In this document: piece by piece, positions 46,510 to 53,371 of the stretch
Position numbering within the stretch: the first letter of the stretch is position 1
Layout of the letters: the number at the start of each line of letters is the position of its first letter
Assembly (NCBI GenBank): GCA_903920455.1
Contig: CAIXLY010000050.1
Span: forward strand, 1 to 64,000
Direction of reading: 5' to 3'
From: an uncultured bacterium
GTDB taxonomy: Bacteria; Bacteroidota; Bacteroidia; Chitinophagales; Chitinophagaceae
Length of the DNA stretch: 64,000 bases
Program-made: the position numbers and the translations under genes
Notes under the pieces: generated by a model
Databases searched by the model: none
What the model saw: the letters and a program-made list of their open reading frames with translations, nothing else
What the model was told of the DNA's origin: nothing

Positions 46510-47424
46510 CTATCCCCCCTTGTTTAAAGGAATTTCTGCCGGCGCTTGTCCATCTTCAAGTTTAAAATTGAAGACCTTTTCAATGTGTTGCCACTTGCCC
46601 TTAATCCACTTAAATCCTTCGTAGTCGCCATCAGGGATATAGGTAAACTTTTTCACTGGCTCATTTGTTTCTGAAATCAGATGCTCTACCATGATGAGAT
46701 CCATTTCCTCATCATACAACAGTCTGGCATTTCCATTTTTCTTGTACTCGATCCAATAGCGCGACTTATCTTTTTGAAGAATACTATCCTGTGAAAAATT
46801 AAAAAATACCCCACCGAAGATGGGTGACCCGTTTTCATTAAAATGCATAACCTCTATCCGCTTTTTTGTACTTCGAATCGAATGTTCATCATACCCTAAA
46901 AACGTGTAAAACTTTTTACCAAGATGCTCCTTGAGTATGATTTTATAATAGATGGAACCAATCCACCATTCGTTGTTGGTTACAGTATCCTGCTGACTGA
47001 CAATCAAATTACTTCTATCAATAAGGGGGAATAGCTTCAAGCTCCCATCTGTTGTCTTCATTTGAATAGCTCCATGCCTCCTGTGAATTTGCTCATCTCG
47101 ACTAACCTGCCAGGTAAATATCCTGAATGTGCTATCCGGACTGTATAGTCTAGAGACAGTAGTTAGTGAGTCAAAGGGAAAGTAAAAGGAATTGGGAATC
47201 CGGAGAGATCTCACAAGCATTCTGGTGAAAAGACTGTCCGACCTAAATCTAACAGAAGCATCTTCAGATTGAATAATCAATTTGGCGAGCGGAGTTAGGC
47301 TATCCTCTTTTTGGGTAAGCTCAATCTTCTGTTGACTAGTGATTTGAGCAGACAATGCTGGAGCAACAAAAAATAAGAAGGTCGAAAAAACTATAGATAT
47401 GAACAGCGACTGTCTACAATGCAT
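46510..47424 (-). CDS. Secreted protein of unknown function
   Basis: 304 residues with a signal peptide (LFISIVFSTFLFFVAPALSAQ). The mature part alternates strand-forming segments, with IFTWQVSRDEQIHRRHGAIQ, KFYTFLGYDEHSIRSTKKRI and DLIMVEHLISE. It has no cysteine after the signal peptide and no catalytic pattern I recognise. I believe relatives occur in Bacteroidota, but name no family. It stands alone, convergent with lepA. Confidence 0.72.
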   Translation of the reverse strand: MHCRQSLFISIVFSTFLFFVAPALSAQITSQQKIELTQKEDSLTPLAKLIIQSEDASVRFRSDSLFTRMLVRSLRIPNSFYFPFDSLTTVSRLYSPDSTFRIFTWQVSRDEQIHRRHGAIQMKTTDGSLKLFPLIDRSNLIVSQQDTVTNNEWWIGSIYYKIILKEHLGKKFYTFLGYDEHSIRSTKKRIEVMHFNENGSPIFGGVFFNFSQDSILQKDKSRYWIEYKKNGNARLLYDEEMDLIMVEHLISETNEPVKKFTYIPDGDYEGFKWIKGKWQHIEKVFNFKLEDGQAPAEIPLNKGG

Positions 47425-47534
47425 GATAAGTACCCTAGTTTAGGTGAAAAAAACAAAAATAATATAGCTATAAAATTAAATCAAGTTAAAGTATGTTTTA
47501 CATTTAACAGCAATAGTTTAGTTAATTTCATGCG

Positions 47535-48524
47535 ATGATTGACCCAGCACCTAAATATTCCATTGTTGTTGCCGTATACAATAGGCCTGATGAGGTATGG
47601 GAATTATTAAATAGCCTCAGCAATCAACTGTTTAAAAATTTTGAGGTGATTATAGTTGAGGATGGCTCTACACTGGATTGTAAAGAAGTCGTTGACAAAT
47701 ATTCTACCCTCTTAAATATTCAGTATCAATTCAAAACAAATACTGGCCCTGGTCATACAAGAAATATTGGTGTATCCTTGGCTAGGGGATCGTATATCGT
47801 ATTCTTTGATTCCGACTGTATTATACCAGATGATTATTTTATAAAGGTTGAACAAGCGTTATTAAAATATGATGTTGATGCTTGGGGTGGTCCAGATAGG
47901 GCTTCAAAAGATTTTAATGCCCTGCAAAAGGCCATCAGCCATACCATGACTTCATATCTTACAACAGGGGGGATTAGAGGTGGGAAAAAACAGGTCACCT
48001 GGTTTGAGCCACGTTCTTTTAATTTTGGCATCAAAAAAAAGGTCTTTACTGAACTAGATGGATTTCACTACACTAAAATTGGAGAAGATATCGACCTCAG
48101 CTTTAGAATGAAAAAAGGGGGCTATAAGTCAGTGTTGATTGCAGATGCCTATGTTTATCATAAGAGAAGAACCTCATTAGCGAAATTCTATAAACAAGTG
48201 TTCATCTTTGGTAAGAGTAGGATCATTGTGAATAGGGCACATCCTGGATCAATAAAATTAGTTCATCTATTCCCACTTGTTTTTACATTGGGCTTTTTTT
48301 CAATCCCATTTATTTCAATCTTCAGCAATGCAATATCTAACCTGATTTCAGTTTTATACATCAGTTACTTTATTGCTATTGGAATTGAGTGTGGGTTTAA
48401 AACAAACAGTTTAAAGGTATCAATGTTATCAATTGCAGCAGCATGGATACAAATGATAGGATACGGAACAGGTTTTTTAAAAGAGATCATTAAGAAAACT
48501 CCAAGGGAGCGAATAAGCAGCTAG
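47535..48524 (+). CDS. Family 2 glycosyltransferase, membrane-anchored
   Basis: 329 residues. The GT-A domain begins KYSIVVAVYNRPDEV, with VIIVEDGSTLD, RNIGVSLARGSYIVFFDSDCI and the acceptor-side IGEDIDLSFRMKKGGY, so the DxD-type Asp residues are in place. Two C-terminal membrane segments (VFTLGFFSIPFISIFSN and LISVLYISYFIAIGIE) anchor it. It transfers a sugar from a nucleotide or lipid donor, identity unknown. An ATG five bases upstream (47530) is out of frame. Its last four bases overlap the end of the next gene on the other strand. Confidence 0.88.
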   Translation: MIDPAPKYSIVVAVYNRPDEVWELLNSLSNQLFKNFEVIIVEDGSTLDCKEVVDKYSTLLNIQYQFKTNTGPGHTRNIGVSLARGSYIVFFDSDCIIPDDYFIKVEQALLKYDVDAWGGPDRASKDFNALQKAISHTMTSYLTTGGIRGGKKQVTWFEPRSFNFGIKKKVFTELDGFHYTKIGEDIDLSFRMKKGGYKSVLIADAYVYHKRRTSLAKFYKQVFIFGKSRIIVNRAHPGSIKLVHLFPLVFTLGFFSIPFISIFSNAISNLISVLYISYFIAIGIECGFKTNSLKVSMLSIAAAWIQMIGYGTGFLKEIIKKTPRERISS

Positions 48525-49456
48525 AACTTTTCGTCAATATTGTATGTGTTCCTGTCATTAGAGTTTCTCGCAATCAATTCTCCAATAAATCCAGCAAGAA
48601 ATAACTGTGTTCCGATGATCATGATGGTGAGAGCAATATAAAACGCTGGTCTGGATGTGATGGCAAAATTAAAATCGATTAATTTGGAGGTCACCAAATA
48701 GGCGATAAAGACAAACCCAATCAGAAAAGCAAGGGTACCTAGCAACCCAAAAAATTGCATTGGTTTCTTGCCAAACTTCCCAAGAAACATGATGGTGGTT
48801 AAATCAAGAAAACCATTTACAAAGCGTTCCCATCCAAATTTTGATGTCCCATATTTTCTGGCCCTATGCTCTACTTCTTTTTCACCAATTCGGTCATACC
48901 CAGCCCACTTGGCCAAAACGGGAATATAACGATGCATTTCACCATATACTTCGACGTGCTTAATGACTTCATTACGGTATGCTTTCAATCCACAATTGAA
49001 ATCATTCAGTTGAATGCCTGACATCTTTCTTGTAACGGCATTAAAAAGTTTAGAGGGAATATTTTTGGTCAACACATTGTCATAGCGCTTTTTCTTCCAT
49101 CCACTTACCAGGTCATATCCCTCATCCACAACTTTATGATACAAAGCAGGAATCTCATCCGGACTATCCTGAAGGTCTGCATCCATAGTAATTACAACCT
49201 CTCCAATAGCTTCCCGAAAGGCTACGTTCAATGCCGCACTTTTACCGTAATTTCTTTTGAACTTTATACCATGGAATCGATGGTCATCTTTATGGATAGC
49301 GTTAATGACATCCCATGAACGGTCGCGGCTACCATCATCAATGAGAATGACCTCGAATAAAAATCCGTTGGAATCCATAACATTCTTGATCCACGAGCAC
49401 AATTCCGGCAATGAGTCAGCCTCGTCTTTGAGTGGTATGATGACGGAAATATTCAT
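48521..49456 (-). CDS. Family 2 glycosyltransferase, DPM1/ArnC-like
   Basis: 311 residues. The catalytic domain starts ISVIIPLKDEADSLPELCSW and has VILIDDGSRDRSWDVI, NYGKSAALNVAFREA and VITMDADLQDSPDEIP, with the DxD motif in DADLQD. FNCGLKAYR and ERFVNGFLDLTTIMFLG are typical of undecaprenyl-phosphate sugar transferases. Two membrane helices end the protein. It likely loads a sugar onto polyprenyl phosphate at the inner membrane. It overlaps the stop of the plus-strand GT2 gene by four bases, and lies directly after the DUF4199 gene (no gap). Confidence 0.9.
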   Translation of the reverse strand: MNISVIIPLKDEADSLPELCSWIKNVMDSNGFLFEVILIDDGSRDRSWDVINAIHKDDHRFHGIKFKRNYGKSAALNVAFREAIGEVVITMDADLQDSPDEIPALYHKVVDEGYDLVSGWKKKRYDNVLTKNIPSKLFNAVTRKMSGIQLNDFNCGLKAYRNEVIKHVEVYGEMHRYIPVLAKWAGYDRIGEKEVEHRARKYGTSKFGWERFVNGFLDLTTIMFLGKFGKKPMQFFGLLGTLAFLIGFVFIAYLVTSKLIDFNFAITSRPAFYIALTIMIIGTQLFLAGFIGELIARNSNDRNTYNIDEKF

Positions 49457-49969
49457 TTATTGATGTTGAAAGGGAGTTTGGGGATTTTTTTTAGTAAGTG
49501 CAGCGCCAATTAATGAACCAATAGCGCCTACAACAAGAGAACCAAAGATGGTTCCCGCAATCAGCAATGGCCAATACGTTTTTAGAAGAAAGTCAGAAGA
49601 CATATCTATTGCATCTTCAGTTACTCGTGGATCTTCGCTCATTTTTTGCCTTGCAGCCTCAATCATCTGATCCTTTAGTTCAGGGAAAATCAGGTTAAGA
49701 ATAACTTGAAATGCCAACATGAGTATTGTTGCAAAGGCAGTTGCCTTAAAACCGAAAGAAAAAAGTTTTCCAAATGAGGCATTGGAATCAACAGATTTTC
49801 CAAATTCACGGATAAAATAAATCAGGCATCCAATGATTAAAATGTAAGTAATCCAGGCAAGCTGCTGATTCTGGAGTTGATCGGTTAGAATAAGTATTAC
49901 AGAATAGAGAATCACCAAAGAGGCCAAAATACCTCCCGCTAAAAAATGACTAACTGGTTTTTGTTCCAT
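49457..49969 (-). CDS. DUF4199 family membrane protein
   Basis: 170 residues with four membrane segments: GGILASLVILYSVILIL, LAWITYILIIGCLIYFI, FGFKATAFATILMLAFQVI and IAGTIFGSLVVGAIGSLIGAAL. The central KSVDSNASFGKLFSFGFKA is characteristic of DUF4199. The function is unknown. It starts two bases after the dihydroorotase-like gene and ends directly at the GT2 gene, so the three form one operon. Confidence 0.85.
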   Translation of the reverse strand: MEQKPVSHFLAGGILASLVILYSVILILTDQLQNQQLAWITYILIIGCLIYFIREFGKSVDSNASFGKLFSFGFKATAFATILMLAFQVILNLIFPELKDQMIEAARQKMSEDPRVTEDAIDMSSDFLLKTYWPLLIAGTIFGSLVVGAIGSLIGAALTKKNPQTPFQHQ

Positions 49970-49971
49970 GA

Positions 49972-51228
49972 TTACTTAATATTTTTTTGAGTGGAAAGGA
50001 GAGAACCAATAACATCACCTTTGAGGTTCATCCCGAAGTAAGGAGAATTTGAGGAGCGAGACTTAATATCATGTTCCGTGAATACTTTTTTAGTATCTGG
50101 ATTAAAGATTGTGATGTCTGCTTCAGCTCCAATTTCAATAGAAGGAGCAATACCGAATATTTTTCTTGGGTTTACAGAAATCACCTGGAGTATTTGATCT
50201 GTTGTTAGGCCTATATTTCCTAGCGTACCAAAAGTAGATTCTAAGCCAAGCATACCATAGCCAGCATATTCAAACTCACAAACTTTCGCATCAATGTTTT
50301 GAGGCGTATGGTGAGAGGTGATGCAATCAATTGTTCCGTCTTTCACAGCATTGATAAGAGCCTGTCGGTCTGCTTCTGTTCTTAGTGGCGGATTTACTTT
50401 CAGGTTTGTATTATAGCTGGAAAGCATTTCGGCATCTGTAAAAGTGAGGTGGTGCGTAGTTGTTGAACAAGTCAATTTTAATCCCTCTTGTTTTGCCTTT
50501 CTGATCATCGCTACACTGGTGGCTAGTGTTACACCGGTGATGTGGAGAGATGAATCAGTATACCGAAGAAGTTCAATATCTCTTGAGACCATTATTTCTT
50601 CTGCAAGTGCAGGTTTACCAGGAAGACCAACTTGAGTTGATACTATTCCCTCGTGCATAAGGCCATGTGGCGCAACAGATTGATCGTCTGGTATCTGAAT
50701 GATTATGCCATCAAAGGCCTTAACATATTGCAAGGCCTTGATGAGTAATCCTGCAGACTGTACACTTCGATATCCGTCACTAAAGGCAACAGCTCCATGC
50801 TGCTTCATATCAAACATCTCTGTTAACTCTTTACCGTCTGTGTTTTTGGTAACTGCCCCAATGGGGTGAAGCTGCACTGGATCAGAAATTTTCTTTTCAG
50901 TAATGTATTGAACCCCGGTTTTATTATGAGTTACTGGATTTGTATTGGGAGTTAAGAAGACATGGGTATAACCACCTGCAGCAGCTGACGCAGCAATCGA
51001 AGTAAGATCATCTTTGAATTCAAATCCCGGATCGGTACCTGATACAAAAATATCCACCCAACCGGGGGAAAGGTGTAAACCTTTGGATTCAATTATGGTA
51101 TCGGCAGGAGTATTAATTTGCTCTGCAATATCAACGATCTTACCATCGGAGATGAATACATCTCGAACTTTATCGTGATGTGGGGAGCTTTTATCCTTTA
51201 TGCAGGCATTGCGGATGAGGATAGTCAT
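49972..51228 (-). CDS. Dihydroorotase-like protein with lost metal ligands
   Basis: 418 residues, the length of class I dihydroorotases, with the family fold visible: GLHLSPGWVDI, SAAAGGYTHVFLTPNTNPV, GLMHEGIVSTQVGLPGKPAL and LKVNPPLRTEADR. Key residues are changed. The DxHxH metal motif reads D59-I-F61-V-S63, so both His are gone. The catalytic TDHAPH block reads TSHHTPQ, with Asp replaced by His. The HCED-type block reads IPDDQS. The protein is probably inactive alone, as with the PyrC' form of pseudomonads that supports aspartate transcarbamoylase. I remember similar Bacteroidota sequences annotated as dihydroorotase. It leads an operon with DUF4199 and a GT2 gene. Confidence 0.85.
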   Translation of the reverse strand: MTILIRNACIKDKSSPHHDKVRDVFISDGKIVDIAEQINTPADTIIESKGLHLSPGWVDIFVSGTDPGFEFKDDLTSIAASAAAGGYTHVFLTPNTNPVTHNKTGVQYITEKKISDPVQLHPIGAVTKNTDGKELTEMFDMKQHGAVAFSDGYRSVQSAGLLIKALQYVKAFDGIIIQIPDDQSVAPHGLMHEGIVSTQVGLPGKPALAEEIMVSRDIELLRYTDSSLHITGVTLATSVAMIRKAKQEGLKLTCSTTTHHLTFTDAEMLSSYNTNLKVNPPLRTEADRQALINAVKDGTIDCITSHHTPQNIDAKVCEFEYAGYGMLGLESTFGTLGNIGLTTDQILQVISVNPRKIFGIAPSIEIGAEADITIFNPDTKKVFTEHDIKSRSSNSPYFGMNLKGDVIGSLLSTQKNIK

Positions 51229-51323
51229 ATGTTATGAATTACGTGAAGATATAGATTTGTAGAGTAATTTGACCGCTAAAACAATGAAAATAGGGATGAA
51301 ATTCTTTAATTTTGCTATGATTT

Positions 51324-51397
51324 CGGGAAGTGGCGCAGCCCGGTAGCGCACTAGCATGGGGTGTTAGGGGTCGCAAGTTCGAATCTTGTCTTCCCGA
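51324..51397 (+). tRNA. tRNA-Pro (GGG)
   Basis: The cloverleaf is complete: the acceptor stem CGGGAAG/CTTCCCG pairs perfectly, and the anticodon loop ATGGGGT gives GGG for proline. D, anticodon and T stems pair with two G-T wobbles. CCA is not encoded. A -7 box TAATTTTG lies at 51307-51314. The last 16 bases are repeated 166 bases downstream. Confidence 0.95.
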
Positions 51398-51406
51398 CAA
51401 CACAAA
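51382..51406 (+). repeat. Direct repeat copy 1 (tRNA-Pro 3' end), att-like
   Basis: Twenty-five bases covering the 3' end of tRNA-Pro plus nine following bases. An identical copy starts at 51548. Duplication of a tRNA 3' end is the usual scar of site-specific integration. Confidence 0.75.
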
Positions 51407-51516
51407 TTAGCCTTGGCGATAGCCAGGGCTTTTTTGTGCGCGAGCGTTGAAAGCTTGCTTAAAAAAGTGAGCGCACAAAAAAGACGAAGAAGGCGAAGCC
51501 TTCAAGGCTAATTTGT
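51402..51516. repeat. Nested inverted-repeat element downstream of tRNA-Pro
   Basis: Outer arms of 14 bases (51402-51415 with 51503-51516) pair perfectly. Inside, TTTTTTGTGCGC (51430-51441) pairs perfectly with GCGCACAAAAAA (51471-51482). A further hairpin GAAGGC/GCCTTC sits at 51489-51503. The centre contains AAGCTT. The left side includes the tRNA terminator; the right side, read on the minus strand, has the same order of parts: ACAAATTAGCCTTG, a hairpin, then TTTTTTGTGCGC. Confidence 0.7.
51410..51435 (+). terminator. Terminator of tRNA-Pro
   Basis: GCCTTGGC (51410-51417) pairs with GCCAGGGC (51422-51429) with one wobble around GATA, followed by six T. It is the first of two terminator-like hairpins, one behind each copy of the tRNA 3' repeat. 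Confidence 0.8.
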
Positions 51517-51547
51517 ATTAGACTCCCTCAAAAAGATCAGCGCAGCT

Positions 51548-51572
51548 AATCTTGTCTTCCCGACAACACAAA
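51548..51572 (+). repeat. Direct repeat copy 2 (tRNA-Pro 3' end), att-like
   Basis: Exact 25-base copy of 51382-51406, offset by 166 bases. The sequence before it (GCGCAGCTA) shares GCGCAGC with the tRNA D-arm, so it might instead be the relic of a second, internally deleted tRNA-Pro. Confidence 0.7.
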
Positions 51573-51601
51573 AAGCTAGCACGTAAGTGCTGGCTTTTTT
51601 T
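51571..51601 (+). terminator. Second terminator-like hairpin
   Basis: AAAAGCTAGCAC (51571-51582) pairs with GTGCTGGCTTTT (51587-51598), one wobble, loop GTAA, followed by T. It stands behind repeat copy 2 exactly as the first terminator stands behind copy 1, and may be the original tRNA terminator. Confidence 0.7.
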
Positions 51602-51630
51602 ATTGGGCGCGGTGTGTTCGAAGAAAAACA

Positions 51631-51710
51631 AGGTTTAGAGAGGGTTAGGGAGGTTTAGAGAAATTTAGGCAGGGTGAGATAGGTTTAGGGTTTATTTCTA
51701 AACCCTAAAC
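51631..51710. repeat. Degenerate 10-base tandem repeat ending in a perfect hairpin
   Basis: Six consecutive 10-base units (51631-51690) follow a loose consensus AGGTTTAGGG. The last unit runs into a perfect 12-base hairpin, GTTTAGGGTTTA (51683-51694) with TAAACCCTAAAC (51699-51710), loop TTTC. The G tracts sit on the plus strand at 10-base spacing. No coding frame is credible here. Confidence 0.65.
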
Positions 51711-51763
51711 AACTAAACAAATCAACAAAAAAACATTGTATTCCTCGTCCCTTGTCCCTTTTG

Positions 51764-51882
51764 TGTCATCTCGGACGAAGCGAGAGATCTTTCTAAACAA
51801 GAGTTCAATGGCAATTTACAACTTAACGTTCTCTCTACAGCTTCCCTGCCTTCGGCAGGCAAGCTCGCTACGCTCGGAATGA
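51764..51882. repeat. REP-like inverted pair
   Basis: The plus-strand unit at 51764-51790 (TGTCATCTCGGACGAAGCGA and following) and a minus-strand unit at 51864-51882 (TCATTCCGAGCGTAGCGAG) resemble each other and face inward. Between them CCTGCC TTC GGCAGG (51845-51859) forms a hairpin. Together with the preceding repeats, the 559 bases from 51398 to 51956 contain no gene that I can support. Confidence 0.55.
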
Positions 51883-51956
51883 AATATTGGGGCAATGACA
51901 GATGATGGAGTGAGCATGAGAGACGAGTTGGTATAATGTTGCATGGAGTTAAAAAA

Positions 51957-52244
51957 TCATGAAATAAATTTTTCAACGAGTCTTTTCCATTCTTCCTGTA
52001 GTGAACACTTGGGAGTTTCTTCACCAGCCCTTCTATACCAATAATCTGCATTTCCTTGATCGCCTTCAACCCGATGTAGATAGGCATGAAGATGGGCTGC
52101 ATCTTTGCCTGGCTCATCTTGAATCAGTTGATGCGCTTTATCCCAATCATCAATACCGGCGTACCAGAGTGCCTCAAGATATAGTGAGGAAAAAGAAGGA
52201 GCTATTTTTTTGTCAACTGACATGATAAAATCATAAATAGTCAT
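51957..52244 (-). CDS. Small conserved protein of unknown function
   Basis: 95 residues from ATG at 52242-52244; a second ATG at 52221-52223 is possible. The sequence is helical, with YLEALWYAGIDDWDKAHQLI, PGKDAAHLHAYLHRVEGD and NADYWYRRAGEETP, which looks like one or two TPR-like helix pairs. I recall similar short proteins in several phyla, but no function. It has its stop just at the edge of the repeat region. Confidence 0.75.
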   Translation of the reverse strand: MTIYDFIMSVDKKIAPSFSSLYLEALWYAGIDDWDKAHQLIQDEPGKDAAHLHAYLHRVEGDQGNADYWYRRAGEETPKCSLQEEWKRLVEKFIS

Positions 52245-52412
52245 GTCAAAGTGTTTTATTGATTAAAGAATATCATGAATGCTACCCTCAGCTAAAAAGA
52301 TGAATCTGTTTTTTAAACATAACTGAAACTAATTCAACTGGCGGCACATGTTGGGTTTAACCCGAACATCCAGAACCCAAAAGAAGTGCTTCAGGAAAAA
52401 TAAAACCCCTCG

Positions 52413-53174
52413 TTATTGTCCCTTTTGAAATGACAAATTACTTAGAGAAATAATATATTCTTTGGTTGAAGATGAATATTCAACTGTGTAAGATTGCGGA
52501 TACCACCCGTCTTGCTGGAAAGCTGCAGGCTGACGCAAGGCTGTTACCGAATTAGGTTTTGTCATCAAATAATGATGCGTAATCATCGGCTCCCAGAAAA
52601 CAACCTGCCCATTGTTTGAACCCCAAATAAATGTTTTTGTAAATGTCTTACCATTAAACTCATCTCCTAAAAGATCAAACCAATGAGCGCCCATCATAGG
52701 CGCTCCTCCTATTAAAAGCTCATATGAAGAGGGGATGTATTGTGCTGCAGGAGGAAATGAAATCTCATTAGTTCCGTTTGATCCAATCATCATGCGCTCT
52801 GATTGTTCAATGTTAAAAAAATGAACATCAAAGTGGGAGATATCATACACATTGTTGGGTATATGTCCATGTGCACTCCAGTCTAAGGATACAAATGTAT
52901 AGAAATGGGTAGCCGAACTTGGATCGAACGTGAGTAAATATTCGTGGTTCATTGTAGGAAGGTCGTTGAGCGCTTCTTCGGATAGGCTAATGCCAACCGC
53001 TGTAGGATTTCCAGAAGGATCCTCAGATACCCAAGCACGCACTTCGCCATCGCCAATCGACACAGATGGACCGTAAACTATTTTATTAGGGCTGTCTTGC
53101 TTACGGCATGATGTTGTAAGCATCACAACAAAAAAAGATGAAATAAAAAATACCAGTTTTATGACAAGCTTCAT
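52413..53174 (-). CDS. DUF5602-like (TTHB210-like) lipoprotein
   Basis: 253 residues with signal peptide and lipobox (VVMLTTSC). The mature part opens GPSVSIGDGEVRAWVSED and contains EYLLTFDPSSATHFYTFVSL, DWSAHGHIPNNVYDISHFDV and FFNIEQSERMMI, a His-rich pattern (HGH, HFDVHF) that I associate with DUF5602/TTHB210-like proteins. Several conserved His suggest metal binding, though this is unproven. It is monocistronic, with 168 and 197 bases of empty sequence on either side. Confidence 0.72.
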   Translation of the reverse strand: MKLVIKLVFFISSFFVVMLTTSCRKQDSPNKIVYGPSVSIGDGEVRAWVSEDPSGNPTAVGISLSEEALNDLPTMNHEYLLTFDPSSATHFYTFVSLDWSAHGHIPNNVYDISHFDVHFFNIEQSERMMIGSNGTNEISFPPAAQYIPSSYELLIGGAPMMGAHWFDLLGDEFNGKTFTKTFIWGSNNGQVVFWEPMITHHYLMTKPNSVTALRQPAAFQQDGWYPQSYTVEYSSSTKEYIISLSNLSFQKGQ

Positions 53175-53371
53175 ACTTATTTATATTAGGACTTTACTTT
53201 ATGAAATTAATAAAAGATATCTACTAATGTGTGATTAAAATGATAGGCAGTTCAAGATTCAGGAAATGATTTCGCATTTATTTTGTTGTAATAAGTTCGC
53301 TGTTACTTATAAACGTAATTCACTGATCATGATCTAAGTAAATGTAATACTAGAATAGGTGTTCCCATCTT

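Noticed and set aside
51382-51572. CRISPR array at the tRNA-Pro repeat
   Set aside because: There are only two copies of the direct repeat, they belong to a tRNA end, and no cas gene is in the window.
51722-52117. A 131-codon minus-strand frame through the repeat region
   Set aside because: It translates REP-like and hairpin DNA, overlaps the better-supported 95-residue gene, and has no family-like features.
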